DNA from: Cornus controversa | Lineage: Eukaryota > Streptophyta > Magnoliopsida > Cornales > Cornaceae | Assembly (NCBI GenBank): GCA_026545225.1 | Contig: CM048849.1 | Span: forward strand, 31,816,336-31,880,335 | Direction of reading: 5' to 3' | Length of the DNA stretch: 64,000 nt | Shown here: positions 42,296-55,166 of the stretch, piece by piece | Numbering within the stretch: the first letter of the stretch is position 1 | Layout: every line of letters starts with the position of its first letter | Notes under the pieces: model-generated | Told to the model about the DNA's origin: nothing | Database searches by the model: none | The model's input: the letters and a program-made list of their open reading frames with translations, nothing else | Translations under genes and position numbers: made by a program

Positions 42296-44356
42296 ATGGA
42301 ATCTAGTATGAAAGAGGGTGGATCGATTCAGCGAACTCCTTTGTTTGATGGTTCAAATTATACTTTCTGGAAGTCTCACATGAAAGCCTTTTTAAAATCT
42401 CAAGGAGAGAGAGTTTGGATGGCTGTAGAGAATGGCTATAAAATTCCTACCATTACAACTGGTGATGGTGATGCTGTTGTGACTGTAGAAAAGGATAAGG
42501 CAACATGGTCTAAAGCTGAACATGAAGATGCAAATAATAACAACAAGGGTTTATATGCTATATTTAATTCTGTTGTTCCTTCTGAATTTGCTAGAATTTC
42601 TGCGTGTTCCACTTCGAAAGAAGCATGGAATATTTTACAGGTAACTCATGAGGGTACCACCAAGGTAAGGAGATCTAAGCTACAAATGCTTGCCACTAAA
42701 TTTGAAATAATTAGAATGGATGAAGATGTGATGTTTTCTGATTTTTATTCTAGGCTTAATGATATTGTTCAAAGTAGTGCTAACCTTGGAGAGAAAATTC
42801 CTTCTTTTCAGATTATTAGAAAAATCATGAGATCATTGCCTGATAGGTTCCAAGCTAAGTTGGAAGCCTTAGATGAAAGCAGAGATGTAGATTCTATGGA
42901 GGTGGCTGAGTTAGTTGGATCAATTCAAACTTTTGAGATGAAATATCCAAAGCTTCAGAAATCAAAAAATTTGGCTTTAAAAACATCAAAGACTTCAAAG
43001 TCTTCAAATTTGTCAAATTGTTCAAATTCTTCAAAATCTGAAGTTGAAAAAATTGAAAGGTTTGAATATGATTCAGATAATGATGTTGCACTCCTTGCTA
43101 GAAAATTTAGAAAGATTCTTGAATATGAAAAAGGTAAAAATTTGAGAAAAGGAAATCCTTCTAAATTCCGGAATCAAAGCACATCATCCAAAGGTAAGGA
43201 AAGGAAAGAGAAAGAAGATGACTCTAAGGAAATTGAGGTTACTTGTTGGACATGTGGTGGTAAAGGTCATACATCTAATCAATGTCCAAGTCCTAAGAAA
43301 AATAGTTTTAGTGCAAAGAAAATTTCAAACAAGAAAGTTATGAAAGCTATTATTTCTGAGTCTGAATCTTCTAACTCTGATAGTGATTCTTCTGTTGAGA
43401 ATGACTCTCTTGCTTTTGTCGCTTTATTGATTGGTGATACTGCTAATGATTCTTCCTCTGATGTAGGTGAAACAGAGATGTACACTACTTTCAGTCAAGT
43501 AGGGTCTGATGATTCAGAAGATGAGCAGTCTGATGTAGAACCATGTGAAAACAAGCTGCCAGAACTTTTTGAGAAATTGCTGGAAGCTTATAATAAAAAA
43601 TCTGAGAAGCTGAAGCAAGAAAAATCTGAGAAAGAGACTTTGAAGAAAAAGAATGAAGATCAAGTGAAGTTGATTGAAGAAAGTAAAACAGAAATTCTGA
43701 ATCTTCAAGGCAAAGTCAAGTTTCTCGAAAACGAGGTAAGACAAGCTAATTCTGCTAAAGATGTTCTTATTGCTAAAATTATTTTTCTTGAGCCTGAATT
43801 GAGAAAATCACAAGAGAAATTAATTGCTTTTACTTCTGGGCAGATTAAGCTTGATAGCATGATTAGTGTTGGTAAGGCTGCAGGAGATAAAACTGGATTA
43901 GGTTTTGTTGGGTCATTATCTAAGGGAAAAACTATTTTTGTTAAACCCAAGAATTTGATTGTGTCTGAACCCAAACCTAAGTCTCAAGTTGAGTCTGTGC
44001 ATGCTAATGTTGTGTCCAATGTGCTGTATTGTACTTTTTGTGGTAAGACTGGACATAGTCAACACTATTGCTATAAAAAGAGAAAACATTCTAATTCTGA
44101 TTTTCATGTGTATAATTCTTTTGCTAAGAATAGGGTTCATGCTAAAAAGCCACATTATTGGAACACACCCAAAAAGTCTCAAGGTAAAAAGAATTCAAAT
44201 AAAAAGAAGAATGTTTTTGTTTCTCCACAATTCTCTCCTGATAAATTACATGTTAAAACTATCTGGATGAAAAAGGAAGATTTGGAGAAGTTTGTGCCTG
44301 TTGATACTATGGGATTTATTCCTAATAGGTCTTTAGGTGCAAAACCCCCTAACTAG
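42296..44356 (+). CDS. Copia-like gag, copy 2 (686 aa)
   Basis: Open and collinear with the gag at 16551-18611, with only scattered amino-acid differences. It has the same N-terminal FDGSNYTFWKS, gag domain, CWTCGGKGHTSNQC knuckle, coiled coil, second knuckle CTFCGKTGHSQHYC and basic tail ending GAKPPN. An upstream in-frame ATG at 42236 is possible but lies in the leader and is not shared. Two open gag copies and no pol point to a family that supplies its own particle protein but borrows enzymes. Confidence 0.88.
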   Translation: MESSMKEGGSIQRTPLFDGSNYTFWKSHMKAFLKSQGERVWMAVENGYKIPTITTGDGDAVVTVEKDKATWSKAEHEDANNNNKGLYAIFNSVVPSEFARISACSTSKEAWNILQVTHEGTTKVRRSKLQMLATKFEIIRMDEDVMFSDFYSRLNDIVQSSANLGEKIPSFQIIRKIMRSLPDRFQAKLEALDESRDVDSMEVAELVGSIQTFEMKYPKLQKSKNLALKTSKTSKSSNLSNCSNSSKSEVEKIERFEYDSDNDVALLARKFRKILEYEKGKNLRKGNPSKFRNQSTSSKGKERKEKEDDSKEIEVTCWTCGGKGHTSNQCPSPKKNSFSAKKISNKKVMKAIISESESSNSDSDSSVENDSLAFVALLIGDTANDSSSDVGETEMYTTFSQVGSDDSEDEQSDVEPCENKLPELFEKLLEAYNKKSEKLKQEKSEKETLKKKNEDQVKLIEESKTEILNLQGKVKFLENEVRQANSAKDVLIAKIIFLEPELRKSQEKLIAFTSGQIKLDSMISVGKAAGDKTGLGFVGSLSKGKTIFVKPKNLIVSEPKPKSQVESVHANVVSNVLYCTFCGKTGHSQHYCYKKRKHSNSDFHVYNSFAKNRVHAKKPHYWNTPKKSQGKKNSNKKKNVFVSPQFSPDKLHVKTIWMKKEDLEKFVPVDTMGFIPNRSLGAKPPN

Positions 44357-45495
44357 GTCATTAGGACTTTGATGATCATGGATTGAGCTTATGTTCATTA
44401 TTTGTTTTCCATTGGACCATATCTTTTAGGTTAGGATAGGTTGTGTTTATTTTTAGTAATAATCATATGAGATTATGAGAATTATATTTTTCTGAGAAAT
44501 AATGTGAATTCTTTATAGTTATTTTTAAATTTCACTTTGATTTGTGAATGCATAATTGGGACACTCAGTTTGTCAATGAATGAAGTACTTGATTTCATGA
44601 TCTTAACATTGATGAACAATATGCTGTATTTATTTCTTTTTAGAGGTAAATCTTTTTGAGTCCATACAATTTGTGCACTAGTCCAACTCTGAGAGAATTG
44701 ATTGAAAACTAATGTGAATTGACTAGAATATATTGTATGAGTAGCATTGAAAGCTTAAATGATCAATAAAAAAAAATGATGTTTTTATTTAGCATGAAAA
44801 GAAAAAGAAAAAGAAATTTGCTGAATATTTAAGACAAAAGGAAAAGGCTACCTTCGGGATGTGTTCGTAGCTTCCACTACAATGTAAATCTCCAATGAGA
44901 TATCTTTAAAAATTTAAAGAGTTGTTTTGAGGAAAATAGCTGGCTGCCCGTAAGAGTGAAAGCCACCGTCTTAGAAAAAGAAAAAAAAATGATGAATGAA
45001 AAATAAATGATTGATCTTGTGGAGTTATATTTGCTTATTATCCAATATGTTTTAGATGATGAATCAAAGGAATTGGATTAATTTTTGATGAAGTTGGATT
45101 GCACACACACACATGGATTTATTAGATGAATTTCTAAATTTTTATAAATATTTGTGTGTTGGAAGTTGTGTCATGATCATGAATTTGAGAATGAATTTTA
45201 AAGACAATCTATGGGTTTTAAAATTCTGCATTTATAAATATTTGAAATTGTTCAGAAATATTAGAACTCATGTTATTCTCCAAAAAATGTGTTTTGATTA
45301 TTCTCATGAGATTATTCATGTTTTAGTGTTATTTTTTTTCTCTTGAAAAATTTTAAAAAATTCAAAAATTTGTTTATTTTGATTTTGTGTTTATTTTTCA
45401 CTCTTTATGTGCTAAATTGCTAAATCAGATTAAAAATATGTGTTTTTGGTGAATTAAAGGTCCAAAGTATAATTTTTCATAATTCACAAAGTTGG
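44357..45495 (+). other. TR-GAG spacer, copy 2
   Basis: Noncoding and closely matching 18612-19767, including the A/G-rich runs on either side of GGCTACCTTCGGGATGTG. Confidence 0.6.
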
Positions 45496-45585
45496 ACCGG
45501 TCCCCATTATTAAGCACCGGTCGCACTTCTGCAGGTTCTGAGGAACAGAAAGAAGTTGGACCGGTCCCCAAATATGAGGACCGGT
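45496..45585. promoter_or_regulatory. Internal ACCGGT palindrome cluster, copy 2
   Basis: ACCGGT at 45496, 45516, 45560 and 45580, with exactly the spacing of copy 1 (20, 44, 20), followed by a GC run and CTTAAAACCCC. Confidence 0.78.
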
Positions 45586-45931
45586 CGCACTTAGCGAATG
45601 CCCAGAATGTTGATTCTGCGCGCGCGCGTTTTGGCTTAAAACCCCTCACTTATTCTCACTCCCATACACTCATATCTCTAACTCTCAAACTCTCTTAAAA
45701 ACACTCCAACTCACACACATTTCTCTTCATCTAAATTTCTTTGTGATTAATTGATATTGGAGGTTGGGATTGAACTTTTGGAGTTTGGGTTGATTGAGTT
45801 TTGATTTGGGAGAAATTGTGCAAATAAATTGTTTTGAAAATTGAGGTTTAAAGACTTGCACACAAAGTGTTCGACAAAAAGTCTCAATGGAACTCTTGAC
45901 TATATTTTTGATCCCATTCATTGTGGTGTTA

Positions 45932-46984
45932 ATGGCACGCAAACGGGGACGAAATGATGCGTCCACAAGTACAGATAATCGAATTGTGTTTACTAGAAAC
46001 ATGTTTAAAGATGATTTTAACTACAACACTTTCATAAACATCATTGGATGTCGGGCTATGAGGATAGAAAGGAAAGTGAATCTTGTGGCGATTAAACAAG
46101 AAAGGGAATTGGATTTTGTGCAATATTTTGAGGATAATGGTTGGGAGTCTCTATGTGATCTTCGGGAGATTGTCAAGCCGGACATGGTTCGATATTTCTA
46201 TGGTAATATCATTACATCGAGCCTGGATGACCTAACTTTTGTGACCAAATGTTATGGTGTTCGGGTTGAGGTTACCAAGGATATAATTGCCAATATATTG
46301 GGAGTCCCAGAGATTGAAAATGGCTTAGTTTTGCCATATCAAATTGAGGATCCAAACTGACCAACCATGGATGACATGATTAGGGAGTTATGCATACCCA
46401 ATGCCCCTAGACTTGTTGATAGGTTGCCTTCACTTTATATCACACACAATGTGTCGGCATTAAATTTGGTGGTCTCCTACAACCTTGATCCTCATGATCA
46501 TAAAGGTAATTTGATCAAGAGTCGAGCCGAGCTACTATATCATATTGTTCGAGAGGATCCCATCAATCTTCCTGCAACAATCATGCGTACCATGATTCTA
46601 GCTACTCGACACTCTAGGTCATCATCAGCCTTACCCTTCCCACAGATTATCATGGCTATTCTGAGAGGTGCAAGGGTTCCTATTCCTGATGGAGCAGATG
46701 TTGAAAGACCGAAAGGGATAATTGATGCTACCTCAATTACTCGTTCAGTCAACAAGAAAGAGAAAGATAGGAAAGCTTATGAGCTCAGTTAAGGAGCTGG
46801 TCAGACTATGTCTGGGGGTCGTGGAGTTTTCCAACTTCCTGCAACTGACACACCAGTGACGGCAAATCAAATGAACCAAGTTCTCAGGTTCATTCAGCAA
46901 GGGTTTGATCGTTTACATGCTAGGATAGACAAGCTGGACCCTGCTGTATCTGATGAGGCTGCTGATGATGCAGAGGATGATTAG
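45932..46984 (+). pseudogene. Accessory gene of TR-GAG copy 2
   Basis: Same family and layout as 20226-21272: MARKRGRNDASTS start, NGWESLCDLREIVKPDMVRYF core, ALPFPQIIMAIL block, and an acidic C-terminus after a heptad-like helix. About two breaks in this copy. The protein diverges more from copy 1 than gag does. Confidence 0.75.
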
Positions 46985-47181
46985 ACTTTAGGTCTTGCTA
47001 TATTTTTATTCTAGACTATTGTTGATTTCTTTATCTTTGATGTCTAGATTATTTATTTTGGTTTATTCCATCAACTGATATGTTTTGGATATTTATTTGA
47101 TCAGTGATGATGATTATGTTTGTCTTAATGTGCTTCCTGATTTATCTATATCTTTTTGCTAGTTCTTTGACAATTTGTTCC

Positions 47182-47498
47182 AAAAAGGGGGAGATAATAT
47201 TGTTATATGCATATGATGTGAGATTATTTGACAAAGGGGGATAAATATTTATCAGATTAAGGGGGAGATATTGATATATGATTATCTTTCTTTATTAAGC
47301 TTTTCACAGGTTTGTGCTGTTTAAGAGATGTGCAGGTACAACAGGTTTTTACTAACCGTCTTGAACACACAAGTAAAGCTTCTGATGATCAGTTCTATAT
47401 TTCTGTGTATTTGGGAAAATTTGTAATATAATTTTTCCAATGGGTTAGGTTATTGATTGTCTAAGTGGTTTTGTCACGAAATTGCCAAAGGGGGAGAT
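47182..47498 (+). other. Repeated polypurine-tract-like motifs
   Basis: AAAAAGGGGGAGAT at 47182, AAAGGGGGAT at about 47233, AAGGGGGAGAT at about 47259 and AAAGGGGGAGAT ending at 47498, directly before the LTR. Confidence 0.8.
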
Positions 47499-48694
47499 TG
47501 TGACATATAAATTTGTAATTGGCATATTTCGGTGATCAAAACCTGAATGATCGAGTTGTAAGTTTCATGTTATTTTATGTAACCGATCATCGACAACTTC
47601 GAACTGACACTCAAGTGCATGGAAGCCGATAAATCAGTTAGAACACCATAGTACAGGTAAGTATGGTGAGGACACTCTGCACTTTTTAGTTCCGAGCCTA
47701 TTTTGAAAAACCAGGGTTTAAATGAAAAGTTTAGGGTTTTTCAAAGTAGGACCGGTCCCCAATATTTAGGACCGGTCCAACTTTTCTCGGTAAGATGGTT
47801 TCTGCATATTTTCAAAAAGTCCCACCGGTCCTGATTATTTGGCACCGGTCCAACTTAGCCTGTTCCAAATAAGAAATAAATTTTGACGGAAATTCTGATT
47901 CCTATTGGGTTTGAAACTTCTAGGAAAGTTCTATTTTGGTATTTAACTTCTTTTCCAAGTAGACTTAGAACTTCCTTGTCTATATATATGTATTCATATT
48001 TTCTCTATAAAAAAAAAAGGAAGGAATATATGCCTGAAACATATTTTTAGAGAGAGAAAATATATACAGTATAATTAGGGCTTTATATTTTTAAGAACAC
48101 ACATCCATACTTCACGAGTGATATTTAGGATGGTGTTCTACTTCTGATTAGCTGCTCAGAGACTGCATCAAATCTATTTGCTGATCAGAACATTGGATTG
48201 AAGGTTCTTCGCTTGCTTGTTTGCTGAGGAAGAAAGGTAACCAGAGTGCACTACGAAGGGAACAAAATACTTGCTGAGTATTTTGGTTCTTCCAGTAACC
48301 TTTCTGTAAGGGTGGTGACGTTAGCCGGAAGTCTGCAGCAGTTGGACGTGTTGTCGTAATCATAAGCCTGAGGTGTTCCGCATCAGATCCTTGACAGAGT
48401 GAAGAGGGGTGTGAGACTAAGACAGAGTCTGTTGTACTTTGCTTCATCATAGTGAATTGGTTCCCTGAGGCGTGCCGCCTCCCTCCGTGGTTTTTCCTGC
48501 CTTGGGTTTCCACGTATATCTGGTGCATTCTTTTCTTTACTTGCACTTTACTTATTTGCTTGCTTTAATTGTTTGATTAATTGGACTAAAAATTGAATTA
48601 ATTAAAAATTAAGCAAACGAGCAAGTGATCCTATTCACTCCCCTCTAAATTCTAAAATACTTTTCGTAACCGCTTCTGCACCGCGCAACTCACA
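47499..48694 (+). repeat. 3' LTR of TR-GAG copy 2
   Basis: 1196 bp matching 41012-42206, ending CAACTCACA before GTATG. Confidence 0.93.
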
Positions 48695-49285
48695 GTATGA
48701 AGCCTGTTAAATTTTGTAAATGCAATGAGGGCTTATTATGCACAGTGATGTCTGCTCTTTTTGATAATTTTGAGAATTGCCAAAAACCTGGCACCTGCAC
48801 TGAGTTTCTAGTATGTAGAGTCCATTAGGAATAACTAACATAAAGGATATGAAGGAAAAAATTTGAGCACCAAAGTTCAGGATATGATTTTTAGAAGAGC
48901 AACTTCTAGAAGCCTCTAATCTGGACCTTCTAACTTATGATAATAACTAGTTCATACAATCTTTTTCAAAATCGGATGCTGAAAGGGGCGTCATGAATCA
49001 ATGATCAATCAACCAGTGCACGTATCTCCAACAGCCAATAAAATTCACAATTACCTTCAAGGACACTCCAAACTAGTGAGTAGAAGAAATGGCCATAAGC
49101 CAATGAAGAGAAAATTCATACTATAAGAGAGAGGGAACAATTAATATAAGACAACTCAAGACAATATATAAAATGCAGATAACAATATTCATATTACTAC
49201 CAAATAACAATCTAGAAACAGAGGGGCAGGAATGGGAAGCACGAAGTCTGCAGAAACATATTGATTAGAATTAGAGAAAATAACC
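48695..49285. repeat. Dispersed repeat A, copy 2, right part
   Basis: Continues repeat A after the TR-GAG insertion and matches 13221-13787. Beyond 49285 it runs into different sequence from copy 1. Confidence 0.85.
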
Positions 49286-51530
49286 TAAGCTTAAACAAAT
49301 TCTAGAAGGGAAAAAAATTAGCGATATATCTACAAAAGAAAATCAATACCGAATGGGTTTGCAAACCAACCTCTGCATTAACAAGAACAAAACAAATAAA
49401 CCTTGTTAACAGAATGTGCCACGACTGCAGTATACGACACCAAAATAGAATGTGCAAAAAGGAACGTGGAATAGTAATTAATGGGGATATAATAGAACGA
49501 GATTAGATGAGTATTTCGTAATTGATGTCTTCGATATGTTTTCTTGAAGGATAAATTACACCGACACTTCTTAAGGTTTGCCCTAATTACACACGGTGGT
49601 CGAGAATAGGCTTAATTACACCGACCTCCCCTGAGGTATGATGTGGCATCTCAAATTCACCCTTCTCTTATCTAGCCGTCAAAATAGTGAGTAAAAATTT
49701 TAAAATACCAAATTTACCCTTAATATGTTAAAGAAACTCAAATATTCAATATGTAATTATGATTACCCTTTTCTTCCTCTGCAACTCAAGTTCATTGAAG
49801 CTCGAACTGTAGATCCATTAATGGACTTGCCTTTCTTTAACTTCACATCTTTAACAATCTCCATTTGGGTTTTGCGGTGGACCAGCTATTCATTTTGCAG
49901 AAAAGTGAAAGAGCAGCCACGTTACAGACTTGAGTTTGAGGTCTCTCTTGGGTTAAGCTTCTATCTGATATGTATGTATGTGTGTATGTACCTATATCTA
50001 TATATGACATTTCTACTTCTAAATACAAGATACACAAACAATTTATATGGTATTGCCAAGTAATTTAACTCAACCCTTTAACATTTCAAAATATTTGATT
50101 AGGGAAAAGAGAAGAGATTTTTTTTAAAAGTTTCCCTTTTTTCACAGTTTTGTTCCGTTAAACATACAATAAAAGATGAGAAATTGAAGATCGGGGGTTA
50201 AGAAGCTTTACTAGATCCACAAAAACAAAACAAAAAGATTGGTCCAGGGGAATGAACTGAGAAAGCCACTTTGAGCATATGTTATTGTAGTTGATTCCAT
50301 TGCCTGTATTGTTTATATTTAGTAGGGATGGGTGTTACCTTCTCTTATTGATGCAGAGCCATTACCTAAACTAAATCACACCTGAATGGCACATTAGTTA
50401 GTATTTGTTATGTGTTTGTGTCTTTTGTCTCTCATTTGATATGGGATTCCCTCTATATTGTAAGCCTTTGTTTGTATATTATTGTGTCGTTATATGTGCA
50501 CATGACATTTTTTTTATATCGATATGTCCCTACATGTGTTCCATATGTTTGAACATGTTTGTTATAATATGATGCGTGCTTGTATATGTGTTACAAATTT
50601 TACAATATGGTTTTCATTGTAATATTTATTGTTATTTTAAATTTCAAGGTTGGTAAATTTTGTATGTCAAAACTCACTCTATAAATTATAATTAAATTTA
50701 TATTTTGAGAGCGCAGAAATATAATTAGGTTGTTTAGATGTTGCAAGAGTGAAGACTACATTTGTTGAATATTTCTACATTAAAGCCAGAATTGTTAATT
50801 CAGTCTACATCAAAGGACATACATGTCATTTTCTCAAGTTGAAGAATATAAAGGTAAATATCACTCTTATATATCATCTATCACCATTAGGTTCATGCAT
50901 ACATGTCATACATCATTTATTTGTCAAAACATGTCACACATGTCTTTTATATGGTATATGGCATTTATAACATTCTTACTTTTATATTTTGAATCATATA
51001 TGAAAATATTAATTTTTATAAAAAGGATATATTTGTCCATAGGCATCAAGAAAATATATTTTCATATGTCAAATACATATATGATAAGTTTCTAGAACTT
51101 TCTTATATATGTTTACATATATATTAATTTTATTATGTCTTACGATAAGATACTAAATATGCATATAAGCTATATATGTCAAGTTTCTAAGTATCTTTAT
51201 AAAGTTTATTTTTTTGACTTTAAAAACTACGTGTATGTAGTTAAATATATGTGTCTACAGATTTATCTTAACCATATTTATACATATATTGTTCTTAGTA
51301 AAAAAATGAAGAGTTCATATATGCTTTTCAGTATAAATTGATATTTTTCTAAAACTTGTTTGGAAATTATAAATTTGCATATATGTGATTTGCTACACAT
51401 GCAAATATATATATTGAGTTTAGAAAAATGCATTTTAACTTCTTTGAACTCATACTTGTGCATTAAGTTAAGAATCTTTTGAAATTTATCTTTTTACAAA
51501 TATAATGAAATTTTTGATTGATCAAATATT
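49286..51530. other. Unassigned AT-rich sequence
   Basis: At about 49555-49640 the words AAATTACACCGAC and CCTAATTACACACGGTGG suggest a degraded terminal repeat of an unknown DNA element. From about 50740 the sequence may be the start of the LTR fossil described next. No coding region is supported. Confidence 0.35.
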
Positions 51531-52524
51531 TGAGTACTTCGATATCTAAGAGTTGGTCAGGATTTTCCAACTTTGATCGATAGCTTCGAAAAACCGAAAA
51601 ATTGGGCCTTTCGATCGAAGTTCTAGAAAACTTCCTAAATGGTGTTTTCTTGGTCCCAAAGTCTGCGAGGCCTATATATACATGGTTTAAACATAAACCC
51701 TAATATGTGTGAAGTGTCCAAAGTCGCATCTATGCTTATTACTCATTTTTTAGTGTTTGATTTATATCTTTATCCACAAAGTCATGTATTCACATACATA
51801 CAATCATGTTTTATTTATTTTGTAGACCTATTCACCCTCCTCTAGGTCTTTCCTACTTAAAGATCCTACACTGCGTGCTTAATTGCTTACCACTAGGTCA
51901 TCAATTAAGCCCTCTTCAATTAAACTTGATCTTTAAGATAATTAATAAAACATCACATCTAGTAGTATCAGAGTTTGGTTACTTAAAGTTCAGAGTTAAG
52001 TTATTTAACTTGCTCATATATTTGTCGGATACTCACTCTCATCAAGTTGTATCACAATTTGATTATTCAATTACTTTATATTAATATTGATACATATTTG
52101 TAGAATGATATTTTATTTGTTTGATATTTACTATAAAAAGTAACATCTTAGCAGATCCTCTATATAGTACTTTCTATATAAGAGTAATATAGATTTTTCA
52201 AAATATGGAAATTGTATTACCAGACCCATAAAGTTCGACAAAATGAACTACACTTATTGGAAATCAAGAATACATATGTTTTTTTTAATTTAATAGATGA
52301 AAAAGTACGGTAGACAATAGAAAATGATTATAAATTTCTTATGAATGCAGATGGAACTAGGAAACCCACGTCTGAATACCCTGTTAATGAAATAGCTAAG
52401 AATAATGCAAATTCTAAAGCTTTACATTCTATGGCTTTTTCTATTTCACATGCAGAATATGGTAGGATTATGAATTGTGAAACTGCTAGAGAAGTATGGA
52501 CAATCTTAGAAAAGGCACATGAAG
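51531..52524 (+). mobile_element. Copia-like LTR and gag fossil (fragment)
   Basis: An LTR-like end (CATCACA near 51957) is followed by a degenerate Met-tRNA primer site (AGTAGTATCAGAG) and a short gag stretch with AKNNANSKALHSMAFSISH and CETAREVWTILEKAHE. These align with the gag domain of the TR-GAG elements (CSTSKEAWNILQVTHE). It is old and has many breaks. The LTR part has TTTGATCGATAG and TTTCGATCGAAG about 46 bases apart. It stops where the Del-like LTR begins. Confidence 0.6.
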
Positions 52525-53512
52525 TGTCAAGCATCGATTTCCTATAACATGATATAACATCATACACATACTCCAAATCATACATTCTAATTAATACGAT
52601 CTCACAATCCTCATACATTTCTTACAAAATCATACATGCTATTACACACATTCCCAGAATCCACATGTTCTCCTCATATACCTACATACATGAATCCAAA
52701 TGAATTTACAAGTTACATATGATGTGAATGTAACTATGACAATTAACATAATCCACATGCCACAAACTAGCATGGATAGCATATACAAAGTCCATATACA
52801 CAATGTCTCAAAATAACCAAAAGTGATCCTATGAGCTCCATTTGAGTTATCAAGTCATTTCCGTCCTTTGTACCTTACCTGAAAAATGGTTTAGGGGAGC
52901 AGGGTGAGCATACAACTATGCCCAGTAGGAACGCCCCTACCCACCTAGGCATCGACCCGACATCGATCTACATGTCGTTACACTACATGGCATTCACAAT
53001 GCTCTCATACAAATAACATAATGCAACTCAAGAATGGATGCATCTAACTCATATATCATGCTTAATAGATTAACACATAAGCACCAAAATGTATGCTACT
53101 TTCTCGGTCATAATCCGATACGTCTACATGATTGATCTTCTCTGATGATCATGTGACCTTGGACATCTCCGAATGACATACTAGGTAAATATATGATTTG
53201 GCATCTCCGACTTCCATGAATTACTCGCCCTTTTTGGATAAAACCTTTGGACAACACTCCGATTTCACATAGGTGCTCATTAGGCATATATATCACAAAA
53301 CATATATTTTTATACTTTTCAATGCACATCATTGCTATGTAAATTCTAGCATCCATCACTTCACCACATACCACATATAACAACATATATGTCACAACAA
53401 ATGCATATCCCTCCCACATGCCTACCATTCACTACCTAACATATTTTAATCATGCTTGCCCAAATGCACATACTTGTTATCATTAAACTAGCATGCATAC
53501 ACTCTTCATATA
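52525..53512 (+). mobile_element. Del/Tekay-like LTR fossil, cut by the Athila-like element
   Basis: Starts TGTCAAGCATCGATTTCC inside the gag fossil. It contains the LTR signature GGGGAGCAGGGTGAGCATAC ... CCCAGTAGGAAC near 52895-52935, and its right part matches 13788-14104. The Athila-like element inserted at ATATA (53508-53512); the rest of this LTR should lie beyond the right edge. Broken. Confidence 0.6.
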
Positions 53513-55021
53513 TGATAGGCGTTGAATGTTACGCATTCTAGCCTCTTAACTTATGTATTTTATTCTCTTAGTGATAGATTATTTTGTGATTTTACTTTGT
53601 TTTAGTGTTTTCTGTATTTTCAGGGCCTTAATGATTATTTCAGTTAAAACCGTGCTTTTGGATTTTTAAAGAAGACATCCAAGATGGTGAGACGAAGCCT
53701 ACATCAAGGAGATTCACTCAACCATTTATTTCAACTCAAATCAGCCCAAGAAAGAGGTCCAAGAGAATTACAGCTGCTTAAGAAGGTTTCGGGCCTGAAG
53801 CCCAAATCTGCGCATAATACAGTCTTAATCCCATTTTGGAAAACGGACCAGAAGTCTTATTTCCGAGCCTCAAATCGACATTATTTTCAAGTGGGGTTGA
53901 ACGAAATTTGATTCTGCACACTTTTGTATTTCACAAAAATTTCGTAAATCGGACTTCTAGTGGGTCAAAAGTCGGGCCGAAGTCAGCAGAAAAAAATCAC
54001 CTGATTAGTGCTGCGGGAAACCCTAATTAATTCCTAATTGGATTAGGACTTTGGTGTATTCTCTTGGGGAATAAAGGGAAGACTTGGAGGCTGAATTGAG
54101 GGAGCTTACGGAGAGATTGGAGAGTCTGAGAGGGCTGAAGAGAACAGAAACATATTGCAGAGCCATTGGAGAACGAAGTCATACGCGTAATTCAGAAAGA
54201 TGATGTCTTCTTCCTCAACAGTTGAAGCTTCTTCTTCTACCATGAGCGGCTAGTTCATCCACTAGGGTTTTGATGTAGCCCTAACAAAGCATCAATGGTT
54301 TGATTATTTTAATTATTGGGGACCTTTATATACATGCATAGATTGTGTAATTGTGAGGATTCTTATTAAGGAATTGAGCAATAAAAGTCTTGTAAATTCA
54401 ATCTCAATGATTTCTTATCTTGTCTTAGATATTTAGTTGTTGTTATTGAACTCAATCCCTCTTGTTTTCTGTGATCATGAGAGAAATTATTACACAATGG
54501 TAATCACTGAATATATTGTTATGAGCTTTGATGGATTATGCCTAGAGAAGATGAACCATACTGCACCTTAGATTAGAGTAGTTAGGCAGATGGCCCATGC
54601 CAATCGAAGATAGTCCATGGCTTAGCCTTAATCATATGTTATCTTCTTGACGGATGAAGGTGAGCTTGTAGCCACCGACACCACTTATGCATGATGTAAT
54701 TCCCCTATAGTTGATTCAATTAACCATTGATTGTGGAGTTAGTGGTGAAGTCAAACACCCTAGGTTTCTCTCCTATTATCTTCACTATCTTGTTTACTTT
54801 GATTTATTTTATTTTATCTTTTTAATTAGTTTAGTTTAAAAATCAGAATTCTTTTCTTCTAAATTTAATTAGAATTAATTCTGTAATCCAACTCATCAGA
54901 ACATAATCCCTGAGGTACGATACCCCTTTCGATAGCCCTATTCTGCAAGGAATTTGTTCTATTGCGAAGTGTGGAAAATTTTAATTGGTATACTTTTTGA
55001 GTCACACTCACACACGAATCA
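53513..55021 (+). repeat. 5' LTR of the Athila-like element
   Basis: About 1509 bp, TGATAGGCGTTG to CACGAATCA; the TGAT/ATCA ends are inverted. The 3' LTR start at 62715 matches it closely. Confidence 0.88.
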
Positions 55022-55026
55022 ATTTT

Positions 55027-55044
55027 TGGCGCCGTTGCCGGGGA
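55027..55044 (+). other. Primer binding site, Asp tRNA
   Basis: TGGCGCCGTTGCCGGGGA complements the 3' end of plant Asp tRNA, as used by Athila elements. Confidence 0.85.
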
Positions 55045-55166
55045 TTATCTATTTGATTGATTGGATTTTACAGAATTAGTTTTAATTTGATTTTTAGTTT
55101 AGGAAATTTTTATATTTTATTTTTAATTTTGTTTTTGTTTTCTTTTAAGGTGCTTTCGGTAAATAT

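Larger units (their letters stand above)
41012..48694 (+). mobile_element. TR-GAG non-autonomous LTR retrotransposon, copy 2 (Copia-like)
   Basis: A 7.7-kb sister of the element at 15264-22972, with the same parts in the same order, inserted in repeat A with the target duplication GTATG (41007-41011; 48695-48699). It has LTRs, gag (42296-44356), the ACCGGT cluster (45496-45585), the accessory region (45932-46984) and a polypurine tract before 47499. No pol part is seen. Structurally near whole, with about two breaks, both in the accessory gene. LTRs differ at under 2 percent of sites by eye, so it is somewhat younger than copy 1 (well under 1 million years at 1.3e-8). Confidence 0.92.

Noticed and set aside
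53684-53911. Small gene MVRRSLHQGDSLNHLFQ (also at 62886)
   Set aside because: It lies within the two LTRs of the Athila-like element and is present twice only for that reason.
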